64,000 bases of DNA, taken from NCBI RefSeq assembly GCF_017498565.1, contig NZ_CP071794.1:2036001-2100000 (forward strand), in the 5' to 3' direction. Shown here piece by piece: positions 8,967 through 16,456 of this stretch. The position numbers and the translations under genes are program-made. Position 1 is the first letter of the stretch, and each line of letters starts with the position of its first letter. Below the pieces are notes generated by a model, which was given only the letters and a program-made list of their open reading frames with translations, had not been told where the DNA came from and searched no databases. Source of the DNA: Parasphingorhabdus cellanae. Its GTDB lineage: Bacteria; Pseudomonadota; Alphaproteobacteria; Sphingomonadales; Sphingomonadaceae.

Positions 8967-9167
8967 AAAACTAGGGCAAGCGCGTTTGGATAAGAGCCGC
9001 GACGCTTTCCTACAACATCTCTCCCATGATAGTGTAGTTGCTGCCTTTCCTATGTAGCGGCACATCAATCATCACATTGTGGATGCGCCATGAAGACTGG
9101 ACTTGCAAAAATTTTTGGTCGATTCTGTGTATATTGCGTATAAACTGATCGAAATCGCAAAAAGCCT

Positions 9168-9184
9168 ATCACATTTGATGTGAT
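9168..9184. promoter_or_regulatory. Palindromic operator 1 upstream of ribB
   Basis: ATCACAT-TTG-ATGTGAT, a perfect 7-bp inverted repeat around 3 bases; the symmetry extends by one more A/T pair on each side (9167-9185). Its centre is 31.5 bp from that of operator 2, close to three helical turns, as expected for two dimers binding the same DNA face. Confidence 0.65.
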
Positions 9185-9198
9185 ATTGCTCTGGACGC

Positions 9199-9216
9199 AT
9201 CACATTATAATGTGAT
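9199..9216. promoter_or_regulatory. Palindromic operator 2, overlapping a TATAAT box
   Basis: ATCACAT-TATA-ATGTGAT, a perfect inverted repeat of 18 bp. The hexamer TATAAT at 9206-9211 sits in its centre and could be the -10 element of the ribB promoter, with transcription starting near 9218 and a leader of about 34 bases. No strong -35 box was found. A protein bound here would block RNA polymerase. Confidence 0.65.
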
Positions 9217-9251
9217 ATCAGCGCTGCACAAACAACAGATAGGCAGCTTCC

Positions 9252-10559
9252 ATGAGCAAGAGATTGATAGAACAACTAATCGAATTGATCGATTCCGGCA
9301 AGGAAACGCGTGCAGGCTTGGCTCGCGCTGCTGGCCTTCACGCCAATAGTTTAAGACGGTTGGGCGAAGACGACTGGAACCCGACGGCGGAAACACTCGG
9401 CAAGCTGGAAAAATACCTCGCCAGCGGCGGCAACAGCGTGATGGCGACCGCCGAAGAGATTATCAACGAAGCGCGCAATGGCCGCATGTATATATTGGTC
9501 GATGATGAGAACCGGGAAAATGAAGGCGATCTAATTATTCCCGCGCAAATGGCGACACCGGACGCGATCAACTTCATGGCGAAATATGGTCGCGGGCTCA
9601 TTTGTCTGGCAATGGCGAAGGATCGGGTCGAAGAACTGGGCCTCGATATGATGAGTCAGAATAATCGCACGGCCCATGAGACCGCTTTTACCATCTCGAT
9701 CGAAGCGCGCGATGGCGTGACGACCGGCATTTCAGCCGCTGATCGTGCCCGCACCGTGGCCGTGGCAATTGATGGCACCAAGGGTAAGAGCGAGATTGTG
9801 ACGCCCGGCCATGTCTTTCCGTTGCAGGCGCGCAACGGGGGCGTGCTGGTGCGCGCCGGTCATACCGAGGCGGCGGTCGATGTGTCCCGCCTTGCTGGCC
9901 TGAACCCGTCCGGTGTGATCTGCGAGATTATGAAAGATGATGGCGAAATGGCGCGGCTCGATGATTTGATCGAGTTTGCCCAGCATCATGGAATGAAAAT
10001 CGGCACCATCCGTGATCTGATCGCCTATCGTTTGCGCAATGACCATCTCGCCCAGAAACGTACCGAAGCGACATTTGAAAGCCGCTGGGGCGGCGAGTGG
10101 AAGGCGATTACTTTCTTCAACACGGCGACCGAGTCGGAACAAATTGTTCTGCAAAAAGGCCATGTCGATCCGGAGAGCCCGACCTTGGTTCGCATGCATG
10201 CAACGGCGATTTTCAGCGACGTGTTTGGCAAGACCGGTGCCCATAGCGGTACGCTGGCCGAATCGATGAAGATTATCGGGGACGCAGGCTCCGGTATCAT
10301 CGTGTTCATCAGTCCGCGGATACCGGATTTCTATTCGCGCCAGGTCGCGCGCCTGAAAGGGGAAAAACCGGCCGATATGGATCAACTGCGCGACTATGGC
10401 GTCGGCGCACAGATCCTCACCGAACTGGGTGTAAGCGATATGGAATTGTTGTCCAATACCAGCCATGACCTGGTCGGGCTGGATGCCTATGGCCTGCGCA
10501 TCGTCGGCCAGCGGGCAATACCCACGGCTGATGCGGCCAAAGAACTGGAGACTGCATGA
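9252..10559 (+). CDS. ribB: 3,4-dihydroxy-2-butanone 4-phosphate synthase, HTH-fused, with degenerate GTP cyclohydrolase II domain
   Basis: Riboflavin pathway enzyme that converts ribulose 5-phosphate to the four-carbon precursor of lumazine. Three parts are visible. Residues 1-60 resemble a Cro/CI-type helix-turn-helix ([19 protein letters not shown]). Residues 65-270 are the DHBP synthase, with [13 protein letters not shown] at 84-96. Residues 280-425 align with GTP cyclohydrolase II but lack the zinc-binding cysteines: where the family has a CDCG motif this protein reads [10 protein letters not shown]. So only RibB activity is expected. The next gene, ribH, overlaps it by 4 bases (ATGA). 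Confidence 0.92.
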   Translation: MSKRLIEQLIELIDSGKETRAGLARAAGLHANSLRRLGEDDWNPTAETLGKLEKYLASGGNSVMATAEEIINEARNGRMYILVDDENRENEGDLIIPAQMATPDAINFMAKYGRGLICLAMAKDRVEELGLDMMSQNNRTAHETAFTISIEARDGVTTGISAADRARTVAVAIDGTKGKSEIVTPGHVFPLQARNGGVLVRAGHTEAAVDVSRLAGLNPSGVICEIMKDDGEMARLDDLIEFAQHHGMKIGTIRDLIAYRLRNDHLAQKRTEATFESRWGGEWKAITFFNTATESEQIVLQKGHVDPESPTLVRMHATAIFSDVFGKTGAHSGTLAESMKIIGDAGSGIIVFISPRIPDFYSRQVARLKGEKPADMDQLRDYGVGAQILTELGVSDMELLSNTSHDLVGLDAYGLRIVGQRAIPTADAAKELETA

Positions 10560-10981
10560 TGGCCAAATTCCTGATTGTCGAAGCGCGTTTTTACGACCAT
10601 TTGAATGACATGTTGCTGGATGGCGCCAAGGCGGCTCTGGAAGCGGCCGGCCATGACCATGAAATCCTGACTGTGCCCGGCGCGCTGGAAGTGCCCGGTG
10701 CGATATCCATGGCGCTAGACAGTGACCAATATGACGGCTTTGTCGCCTTGGGCGTGGTCCTGCGCGGTGAAACCTATCATTTCGAAATTGTCTCCAACGA
10801 AAGCGCGCGTGGTATCATGGCGCTCACACTGGACGGGGCGGCGATCGGCAACGGGATCATCACCGTCGAAAATGAGGCGCAAGCCCTCGCCCGCGCAGAC
10901 AAGGAACAGAAGGACAAGGGCGGAGAAGCCGCCAAAGCGGCCGTTGCCATGTATGAACTGGGGCAGAAATTTGCCGGTTGA
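10556..10981 (+). CDS. ribH: 6,7-dimethyl-8-ribityllumazine synthase
   Basis: 141 residues. Condenses the RibB product with 5-amino-6-ribitylaminouracil, the penultimate step of riboflavin synthesis. Diagnostic features are the [13 protein letters not shown] substrate loop (about 41-53), the [23 protein letters not shown] segment containing the catalytic histidine, and [17 protein letters not shown] near the C-terminus. Its start overlaps the ribB stop, indicating translational coupling. Confidence 0.95.
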   Translation: MMAKFLIVEARFYDHLNDMLLDGAKAALEAAGHDHEILTVPGALEVPGAISMALDSDQYDGFVALGVVLRGETYHFEIVSNESARGIMALTLDGAAIGNGIITVENEAQALARADKEQKDKGGEAAKAAVAMYELGQKFAG

Positions 10982-11013
10982 ACCGGTGACTTGCACGCTT
11001 TCCAAAAAGAGTC

Positions 11014-11060
11014 TTGACATCTAAACATTAGTGCTCTAAACATTATGACACTAAATGATT
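11014..11060 (+). promoter_or_regulatory. MarR-gene promoter with repeated CTAAACATTA boxes
   Basis: A consensus -35 TTGACA (11014-11019) is followed at 17 bp by TAAACA (11037-11042). CTAAACATTA occurs at 11021-11030 and again at 11036-11045, with a degenerate third copy CTAAATGATT at 11051-11060 that overlaps the start codon. The repeats cover the promoter, so autoregulation by the MarR product is plausible. Confidence 0.5.
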
Positions 11061-11588
11061 GAGAAAGAAACATATAGCGAAACGGTTGATAGCCATATCT
11101 CTGCTGCAGCAAGCAGTCAGGCGGATATGGTGCTGACCAGCTTGCGGCAAATCATTCGGGCCATTGATGTGCAATCCAAAAAACTTGCACGGGAAACCGG
11201 ACTGACGACGCCGCAACATGTCGTATTGAAAGCGGTTGATGAGCTGGGCGAAGTGACCACGCGTCAAATCTCCGGGCATGTCAGCCTCAGCCAGCCGACA
11301 GTGACGTTAATGTTCGACAATCTCGAAAAACGCGGTCTGGTGGAACGCTATCGCAGCACCACAGACAAGCGAATCGTGCACTCCCGGTTAACCGAACAGG
11401 GGCAAGCCGCACTAGATGCCGCTCCGCCTCTGTTACAGGACCATTTTCTCGACCAGTTTGGTGATTTATCGAAGGATCACCGCGATCATATTCTCTCCGC
11501 GCTGACAGAAGTTGCGCGGATGATGGGGGCCGATGAGCTAGACGCATCGCCGGTCCTGACAATAGCATCTCCGCCCACTGCCCAATAA
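11055..11588 (+). CDS. MarR-family transcriptional regulator
   Basis: 177 residues with a winged helix-turn-helix typical of MarR: recognition region TTRQISGHVSLSQPTVTLMFDNLEKRGLVER and the wing RSTTDKRIVHSRLTEQG. Such dimers repress by binding inverted or direct repeats and are released by small phenolic or oxidant ligands. No Shine-Dalgarno precedes the ATG at 11055, and the predicted transcription start is only a few bases upstream, so translation may be leaderless; a later start at 11127 (MVLTSL) cannot be excluded. Dps follows after 118 bases. Confidence 0.85.
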   Translation: MIEKETYSETVDSHISAAASSQADMVLTSLRQIIRAIDVQSKKLARETGLTTPQHVVLKAVDELGEVTTRQISGHVSLSQPTVTLMFDNLEKRGLVERYRSTTDKRIVHSRLTEQGQAALDAAPPLLQDHFLDQFGDLSKDHRDHILSALTEVARMMGADELDASPVLTIASPPTAQ

Positions 11589-11706
11589 GTGGCAACAATG
11601 AGCGTAATGGTCAGCCGAAAGGCGGCCCAAAGATGCAAGATGCGTCACTAACCCGACTGCAGCGCTCCGCTAAGCGTGTGAGCGCGCAAAGAGAAAGGAA
11701 CAGTCT

Positions 11707-12204
11707 ATGACTACCACTATCGATAAATCAGACATTCGCGAAACGAACACCGACCTGAAACGCGACGACCGCGTGGACATGGCAGAAAAGCTCGGTGAAG
11801 TACTCGCTTCGACTTATGTGCTCTATCAGAAGACACAATCAGTGCACTGGAACGTGACCGGACCGATGTTTGTCAGCGTGCACAAGATGACCGAAGCGCA
11901 ATATGAAGATCTTGCAGAATCAATTGATGATCTCGCCGAAAGGATTCGGGCATTGGGCGCGAAAACGCCAGTCGGTCTATCCACTTATATTAACGCAAGT
12001 ACGATTGATGATCAGGTCGAGTGGGGCGATGTCGATGCCATGCTGACACAGCTGTCGAGCGACAATATCGCAGTGGCCAACCAGATGCGCGAATTCGTAA
12101 AAACCGCGGAAAAGGCGAATGATGTATTCACCGCCGACTTGCTCACATCGCGGATTGGCGCACTGGAAGAAGCATCATGGATGCTGTCAGCCAGCTTGTC
12201 ATAA
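11707..12204 (+). CDS. dps: Dps-family DNA-protecting ferritin
   Basis: 165-residue miniferritin that oxidises and stores iron and protects DNA during starvation or peroxide stress. The ferroxidase-site pattern is visible: HWNVTGPMFVSVHKMTEAQYEDL (about 47-69), then DDLAERIRALG. The acidic and lysine-bearing N-terminal tail (KSDIRETNTDLKRDDR) may contact DNA. AAAGGAAC precedes the start. Confidence 0.92.
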   Translation: MTTTIDKSDIRETNTDLKRDDRVDMAEKLGEVLASTYVLYQKTQSVHWNVTGPMFVSVHKMTEAQYEDLAESIDDLAERIRALGAKTPVGLSTYINASTIDDQVEWGDVDAMLTQLSSDNIAVANQMREFVKTAEKANDVFTADLLTSRIGALEEASWMLSASLS

Positions 12205-12241
12205 GCCAACTACGACCAGATTAAATAACAAAGGATCCTAA

Positions 12242-12361
12242 ATGACTGTAAGAACAAATGAAGCGCGCCAAGGCATGATCGTCAAAAACATGCCAACTAT
12301 TTTAGCGACGTCGACAATACTGGCCATTGCCGTACTATCGATTGCTATCGGCGTCTTCTAA
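12242..12361 (+). CDS. 39-residue single-pass membrane peptide
   Basis: A short frame preceded by AAAGGA. It encodes a polar N-terminus (MTVRTNEARQGMIVKNMP) and one hydrophobic helix from about residue 19 to the end. Similar tiny membrane proteins beginning with an NEARQG-like motif are familiar from sphingomonads, but I know no function. It lies 37 bases after dps on the same strand and could be co-transcribed with it. Confidence 0.6.
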   Translation: MTVRTNEARQGMIVKNMPTILATSTILAIAVLSIAIGVF

Positions 12362-12417
12362 ACGGGATCTGATATTGTAGATGTGCAAGCATCAAACAAA
12401 CTACAAGCCGCCTCTGC

Positions 12418-12879
12418 CTATCCGGCAGGGGCGGATTTTTCTGTATGTGCCATTGCCTCGAAAATATCGCTGAACGCCTTTTTCTGTTTGATCGCATCAG
12501 ACAGGGTAAATCCGTCCAGATGGCAGAGAAAGGCCTCGACCGCATCAGCCAGCATGTGGGAAAGCCCGCAAATCGGCGTTATAACACAGTGATTTGTGGA
12601 ACCCGGGCTACATTCGACAAACTGGTTAAACTCCTCCATCGCGCGCACCACCGTTCCGATGTTGATCTCCGCAGCCTCATGGGCCAGCATCAATCCGCCC
12701 CCGCGGCCACGCTGGCTGATAATGAAACCGGCACTGGCAAGCCGTTGCACGACCTTCATCAAATGGTTTTTGGAGATGCCATATGCCGAAGCGATATCAT
12801 CAATCGTACAACTCTCTTCCTGCGTTGCCAGGAACATCAGGGTTCGAAGCGCATAATCGGTCTGTGTCGTTAATCTCAT
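12418..12879 (-). CDS. nsrR: Rrf2-family regulator, NsrR type
   Basis: 153 residues with the Rrf2 winged helix (TIDDIASAYGISKNHLMKVVQRLASAGFI, then QRGRGGGLMLA) and three cysteines, C90, C98 and C104, in the arrangement that binds an iron-sulfur cluster in NsrR and IscR. The NO-sensing NsrR assignment is favoured by the divergent globin and DUF1971 genes, both typical of nitric-oxide regulons. IscR is a less likely alternative because no isc or suf genes are nearby. Confidence 0.8.
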   Translation of the reverse strand: MRLTTQTDYALRTLMFLATQEESCTIDDIASAYGISKNHLMKVVQRLASAGFIISQRGRGGGLMLAHEAAEINIGTVVRAMEEFNQFVECSPGSTNHCVITPICGLSHMLADAVEAFLCHLDGFTLSDAIKQKKAFSDIFEAMAHTEKSAPAG

Positions 12880-12928
12880 TAAACATGCATATTATATATT
12901 GCTTTTAACCACAAGCCGGATATAAGAA

Positions 12929-12941
12929 GTATATTGTATAC
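12929..12941. promoter_or_regulatory. Palindrome between nsrR and the globin gene
   Basis: GTATA-TTG-TATAC, a perfect 13-bp palindrome set in AAG...CCT, 20 bases before the globin start and 50 bases upstream of nsrR. AT-rich with AAG-type ends, it loosely resembles NsrR operators. This is a candidate site only. Confidence 0.4.
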
Positions 12942-12961
12942 CTGTTTAAGTGAGTCGAACC

Positions 12962-13414
12962 ATGGTCCACCCACACACGATGGCCGCCCGTGAAGATAAA
13001 GCCGCCCATGCAGCTGCCCTGGGGATTACCGAAGTGCGGATTTCGGAGCTGGTAGAGCGCTTTTATGAAAAGATTCGCGGCGATGCTTTGTTGGGGCCTA
13101 TTTTTGATGAGAAGGTCACCAACTGGCCGCCCCATCTGGCACGCATGAAGGATTTCTGGACGTCCATCGCGATTGAGTCAGGGCGGTTTCGCGGCAACCC
13201 GATGATCAAGCATCTGGCGATCTCGGACATCAAGCGCATCCATTTTGACCGCTGGCTTGCCCTGTTTGACGAGACGTTGCAGGAAGTAATGCCAAATGCG
13301 GGCGCGTGCCGATTTCTGTCCGAACGCGCGGCGCGCATCGCTGACAGCCTGATGACCGGGATTTCCATCCACCGGGACGGCTTGCCCGAAATCGCTCAGA
13401 AAAGGGGAGATTGA
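12962..13414 (+). CDS. Group III truncated haemoglobin
   Basis: A small globin of about 150 residues. The pattern LVERFYEKIRGDALLGPIFDE followed by FWTSIAIESGRFRGNPMIKHL and KRIHFDRWLALFDET matches group III truncated globins; the proximal histidine is in the HF-RW region. Group III members are linked to nitric oxide or oxygen chemistry. The frame can start at GTG 12950, but the ATG at 12962 has AAGTGAG at a suitable distance and is preferred. Divergent from nsrR. Confidence 0.85.
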   Translation: MVHPHTMAAREDKAAHAAALGITEVRISELVERFYEKIRGDALLGPIFDEKVTNWPPHLARMKDFWTSIAIESGRFRGNPMIKHLAISDIKRIHFDRWLALFDETLQEVMPNAGACRFLSERAARIADSLMTGISIHRDGLPEIAQKRGD

Positions 13415-13416
13415 CA

Positions 13417-13734
13417 GTGTTATCCGATGTGACCGATATGTTCGAACCGACACCATATCGTTCAACCCCTGTCTTCGATGAAACCAGCTTGCCGAAAGCC
13501 CTGCAAGCGGCCCACTGTATCAAGGCCGGTTCATGGGGTGTGCTTGAAGTGCTGAGTGGCCGTATCCACTATGTAGTGGAAGAGAGTCAGGTCACACACC
13601 TGATGTCGGCCGGCGATTGGCAGTTGATCCAACCGGAAGAATTGCACTATGTCACCCTGATCGGTCCGATGCAGATGCAAGTGCATTTCTATCGCGAAAA
13701 GCCGAATATCAAGCCAAAAATGAGCGAAGACTGA
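13417..13734 (+). CDS. DUF1971 protein (YeaR/TehB-N-like cupin)
   Basis: 105 residues: PYRSTPVFDETSLPKALQAAHC, GSWGVLEVLSGRIHYVV and a PEELHYVTLIGPMQMQVHFYRE tail, the DUF1971 beta-barrel pattern. E. coli YeaR, a member, is induced by nitrate and NO. I chose GTG 13417, since AAGGGGAG ends 7 bases before it; the alternative TTG at 13411 is too close to that site. It lies 2 bases after the globin gene and forms an operon with it. Confidence 0.75.
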   Translation: MLSDVTDMFEPTPYRSTPVFDETSLPKALQAAHCIKAGSWGVLEVLSGRIHYVVEESQVTHLMSAGDWQLIQPEELHYVTLIGPMQMQVHFYREKPNIKPKMSED

Positions 13735-14505
13735 TCAGGCGGTCTTTTCACCCCGCATCTCGGCCACTTCCTGTCGCAAGCCGCGTATCTCTTCCAAGAT
13801 GACATCCCGCTGCGCGCTTTGCTCTTCGTCTGCCTCTTCGTGCATGGCATTGACAATGATTGCGATAAAGAGATTGAGTACGACAAAAGATGTCACAAGA
13901 ACAAAGGGCACAAAAAACGCCCAAGCCCATGGATAGACTTCCATGATCGGGCGGACGATGCCCATCGACCAGCTTTCCAGCGTCATGATCTGGAATAACG
14001 AATATAGTGAAGCGCCGACAGAGCCGAACCATTGTGGGAAGGCTGCGCCAAATAGCTTTGTTGCCATGACAGAGGCGACATAAAAGATCAGGCCCAACAG
14101 CAAAATTACCGACCCCATCGACGGGATGGCTGCCAACAGGCCTTGCACCACTTGCCGCATTTTTGGCATCGCGGAAATAAGCCGAAAAGCGCGCACGATC
14201 CGCAATGCTCGCAATATCGCATAATTCCCACCCAAAGGAAGCAACGCGGCCGAGACGATCACAAAATCGAAAATATTCCAGCCGCTGCGAAAGAACCCCA
14301 GACGATAAACCAGCAATTTCAGCAATATTTCGATAACAAAAATTACAATCGCGATCTGGTCTAAAGCGATCAGAACAGGGCCAAAAGAAGCCATCACATC
14401 AGCAGATGTTTCCAAACCAATGACGACCGCATTGACCACAATGACTGCCATGATCGCATTTTGGAACCAAGCCGATTCGATCATGCTTTTGATCTTCTGG
14501 ATCAC
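13735..14505 (-). CDS. Voltage-gated sodium channel, NavBac (NaChBac/NavMs) type
   Basis: 256-residue six-helix cation channel subunit that forms tetramers. S4 carries four arginines at three-residue spacing (R99, R102, R105, R108, in LRALRIVRAFRLIS). The selectivity filter is TLESWSM at 175-181, the signature of bacterial Na+ channels such as NavMs. S6 (FVVLNLFIAIIVNAM) is followed by an acidic neck and a C-terminal coiled coil (about 225-252). Its stop codon abuts that of the convergent DUF1971 gene with no gap. Confidence 0.92.
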   Translation of the reverse strand: MIQKIKSMIESAWFQNAIMAVIVVNAVVIGLETSADVMASFGPVLIALDQIAIVIFVIEILLKLLVYRLGFFRSGWNIFDFVIVSAALLPLGGNYAILRALRIVRAFRLISAMPKMRQVVQGLLAAIPSMGSVILLLGLIFYVASVMATKLFGAAFPQWFGSVGASLYSLFQIMTLESWSMGIVRPIMEVYPWAWAFFVPFVLVTSFVVLNLFIAIIVNAMHEEADEEQSAQRDVILEEIRGLRQEVAEMRGEKTA

Positions 14506-14662
14506 CGCGCTTACCTTTTTTAACTTTGATTTCTGCCATTTGGCGACTTACGCTCAGTGGATCAAGTAAGGATTGAACGTCTCGCTCCACTTGCGTTTGG
14601 TCATCGCCTCCGCTATAGTTTCATTTGTAACTATATTGCTTCTGTTGATAAGGAATACACCC

Positions 14663-15766
14663 ATGGCTGATCTTTTCGAAAACCCGGCAGGTCTGGACGG
14701 CTTTGAATTTGTGGAATTTTGCGCGCCTGAAAAGGGTGTTTTGGAACCGGTTTTTGAAGTGATGGGCTTCACCCGGGTTGCCCAGCATCGCAGTAAAGAC
14801 GTGCATCTTTGGCGGCAGGGCGGGATCAACCTGATCGTCAATTATGAGCCCAAATCAGCTGCCTGGTACTTCGCGCGAGAACATGGCCCGTCCGCCTGCG
14901 GCATGGCTTTTCGGGTAAAAGACGCGCGTAAGGCCTATAACCATTTGCTGGAAAACGGCGCGGAACCGGTCAGTGTGGAAACCGGCCCGATGGAACTCCA
15001 TATCCCGGCCATCCGCGGTATTGGCGGTGCCATTCTTTATCTGGTCGACCGTTATGACGGTGGGGAACGCGGCGAGTCGCTTTCCATTTATGATATCGAT
15101 TTTGAATATCTGCCAGGCGTTGATCGTAATCCCGTCGGTGCGGGTTTCGATATTATCGATCACTTGACCCATAATGTTTATGGCGGCCGGATGAAATATT
15201 GGGCGGATTATTACGAGACGCTGTTCAATTTCAAGGAAATCCGCTTCTTTGATATTAAAGGTGAATATACCGGCCTGACCTCCAAGGCTTTGACAGCCCC
15301 GGATGGTAAGATCAAAATCCCGCTCAATGAAGAAGGTGAAGGCGGTAAAGGGCAAATTGAGGAATTCCTGCGCGAATTTAATGGCGAAGGCATTCAGCAT
15401 ATTGCGCTAATCTGTGATGATCTGATCGCCTGCTGGGACCGGCTCAAGAAGCTCGGCGTGCCGTTCATGACCGCTCCACCAGACACCTATTATGAAATGT
15501 TGGATGGGCGCTTGCCCGGCCATGGTGAAGATGTCAGCGCGCTGCAAAGCCGTGGTATCCTGCTCGACGGCACGACAGAGGGCGGTGAACCGCGTTTGCT
15601 ATTGCAGATTTTTGCCGAAGCACAAGTCGGCCCAGTTTTCTTCGAGTTCATCCAGCGCAAGGGCGATGACGGTTTTGGCGAAGGCAATTTTAAGGCGCTT
15701 TTCGAAAGCATTGAGCGCGATCAGGTTGCGCGCGGCGTGCTGAATGTGGAAGAACCTGTCGCATGA
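14663..15766 (+). CDS. hpd: 4-hydroxyphenylpyruvate dioxygenase
   Basis: Converts 4-hydroxyphenylpyruvate to homogentisate in tyrosine breakdown. 367 residues, normal length. The iron ligands appear in [20 protein letters not shown] and [27 protein letters not shown]; the [11 protein letters not shown] segment is diagnostic of the family. I chose ATG 14663, preceded by AAGGAAT, rather than an upstream in-frame ATG at 14573. It overlaps the next gene by 4 bases. Confidence 0.93.
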   Translation: MADLFENPAGLDGFEFVEFCAPEKGVLEPVFEVMGFTRVAQHRSKDVHLWRQGGINLIVNYEPKSAAWYFAREHGPSACGMAFRVKDARKAYNHLLENGAEPVSVETGPMELHIPAIRGIGGAILYLVDRYDGGERGESLSIYDIDFEYLPGVDRNPVGAGFDIIDHLTHNVYGGRMKYWADYYETLFNFKEIRFFDIKGEYTGLTSKALTAPDGKIKIPLNEEGEGGKGQIEEFLREFNGEGIQHIALICDDLIACWDRLKKLGVPFMTAPPDTYYEMLDGRLPGHGEDVSALQSRGILLDGTTEGGEPRLLLQIFAEAQVGPVFFEFIQRKGDDGFGEGNFKALFESIERDQVARGVLNVEEPVA

Positions 15767-16314
15767 CTTCTGCACCCAATCTCTCCGGCATTCATCATGT
15801 CGCCTATCGCTGCAAGGATGCGAAGGAAACCACCGAATTTTATCAACGCGTCATGGGCATGAATTTTGATGTCGCCTTTGCCGAAAACGAGGTACCTTCG
15901 ACCGGCGAATATGATCCTTACATGCATATTTTCCTAGATGCCGGCGGCGGCAACATACTCGCCTTTTTCGAGCTGCCGGAGCAACCCGATATGGGCAAGG
16001 ATCCGAATACACCGACATGGGTGCAGCATATTGCGTTCAAGGTGAATACGCTTGATGAACTGCTGGCCGCCAAAGCGAATGCGGAGGCCGAGGGGCTCGA
16101 AGTCCTGGGCCCCACCCATCATGGTATTTTCAAATCCATCTACTTTTTCGATCCCAACGGACACCGGCTGGAAATCGCCTGTGATATCGGGACGGACGAA
16201 GAGATGAAGGAACTGCGCCGGGTTGCGCCCGAAATGCTCGAAGAATGGAGCCGCACCAAAAAGGCGCCACAACATGCCGCATGGCTGCACGAAAAAGCGC
16301 GCGACGAACATTAA
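15763..16314 (+). CDS. VOC-family (glyoxalase/dioxygenase fold) protein
   Basis: 183 residues. A complete VOC module: [24 protein letters not shown] at the start, a WVQHIAFKV second strand and the [17 protein letters not shown] metal-ligand strand (H near 17, H near 89, E near 137). Coupled to hpd by a 4-base overlap, so a role in handling aromatic or homogentisate-derived intermediates is likely; the exact reaction is not recognisable. Confidence 0.8.
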   Translation: MTSAPNLSGIHHVAYRCKDAKETTEFYQRVMGMNFDVAFAENEVPSTGEYDPYMHIFLDAGGGNILAFFELPEQPDMGKDPNTPTWVQHIAFKVNTLDELLAAKANAEAEGLEVLGPTHHGIFKSIYFFDPNGHRLEIACDIGTDEEMKELRRVAPEMLEEWSRTKKAPQHAAWLHEKARDEH

Positions 16315-16331
16315 GATGAGACCTCACAAAC

Positions 16332-16421
16332 CGCGCTCATGCTGAGCTCGTCAAAGCATGAATGGCGCAAGACATCCAAATGATCATTGCATCCACCCTT
16401 CGACAGGCTCAGGGTGAGCGG
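16332..16421. repeat. REP-like repeat, family 1, copy 1
   Basis: Two diverged inverted arms: a GCTGAGCTCGTCAAAGCATG-type arm (16333-16360) and a CCCTTCGACAGGCTCAGGGT-type arm (16395-16420), separated by a short spacer. Further copies lie at 46929-46991 and 55282-55350. It sits between the VOC and FAH-family genes, so it does not separate transcription units with certainty. Confidence 0.75.
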
Positions 16422-16456
16422 ATGTTGTTGGACTTACAGAAGGAATATCCTGCCCT

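Larger units (their letters stand above)
8967..9251. other. Long intergenic region upstream of ribB
   Basis: 285 bases without a gene. It carries two near-identical palindromes (9168-9184 and 9199-9216) close to the ribB start and an isolated half-site ATCACAT at 9071-9077. I looked for the conserved blocks of an FMN riboswitch, the usual control of riboflavin genes, and did not see them. Confidence 0.6.

Noticed and set aside
8967..9251. FMN riboswitch upstream of ribB
   Set aside because: Expected conserved blocks of the RFN element were not found; palindromic protein-type sites are there instead.
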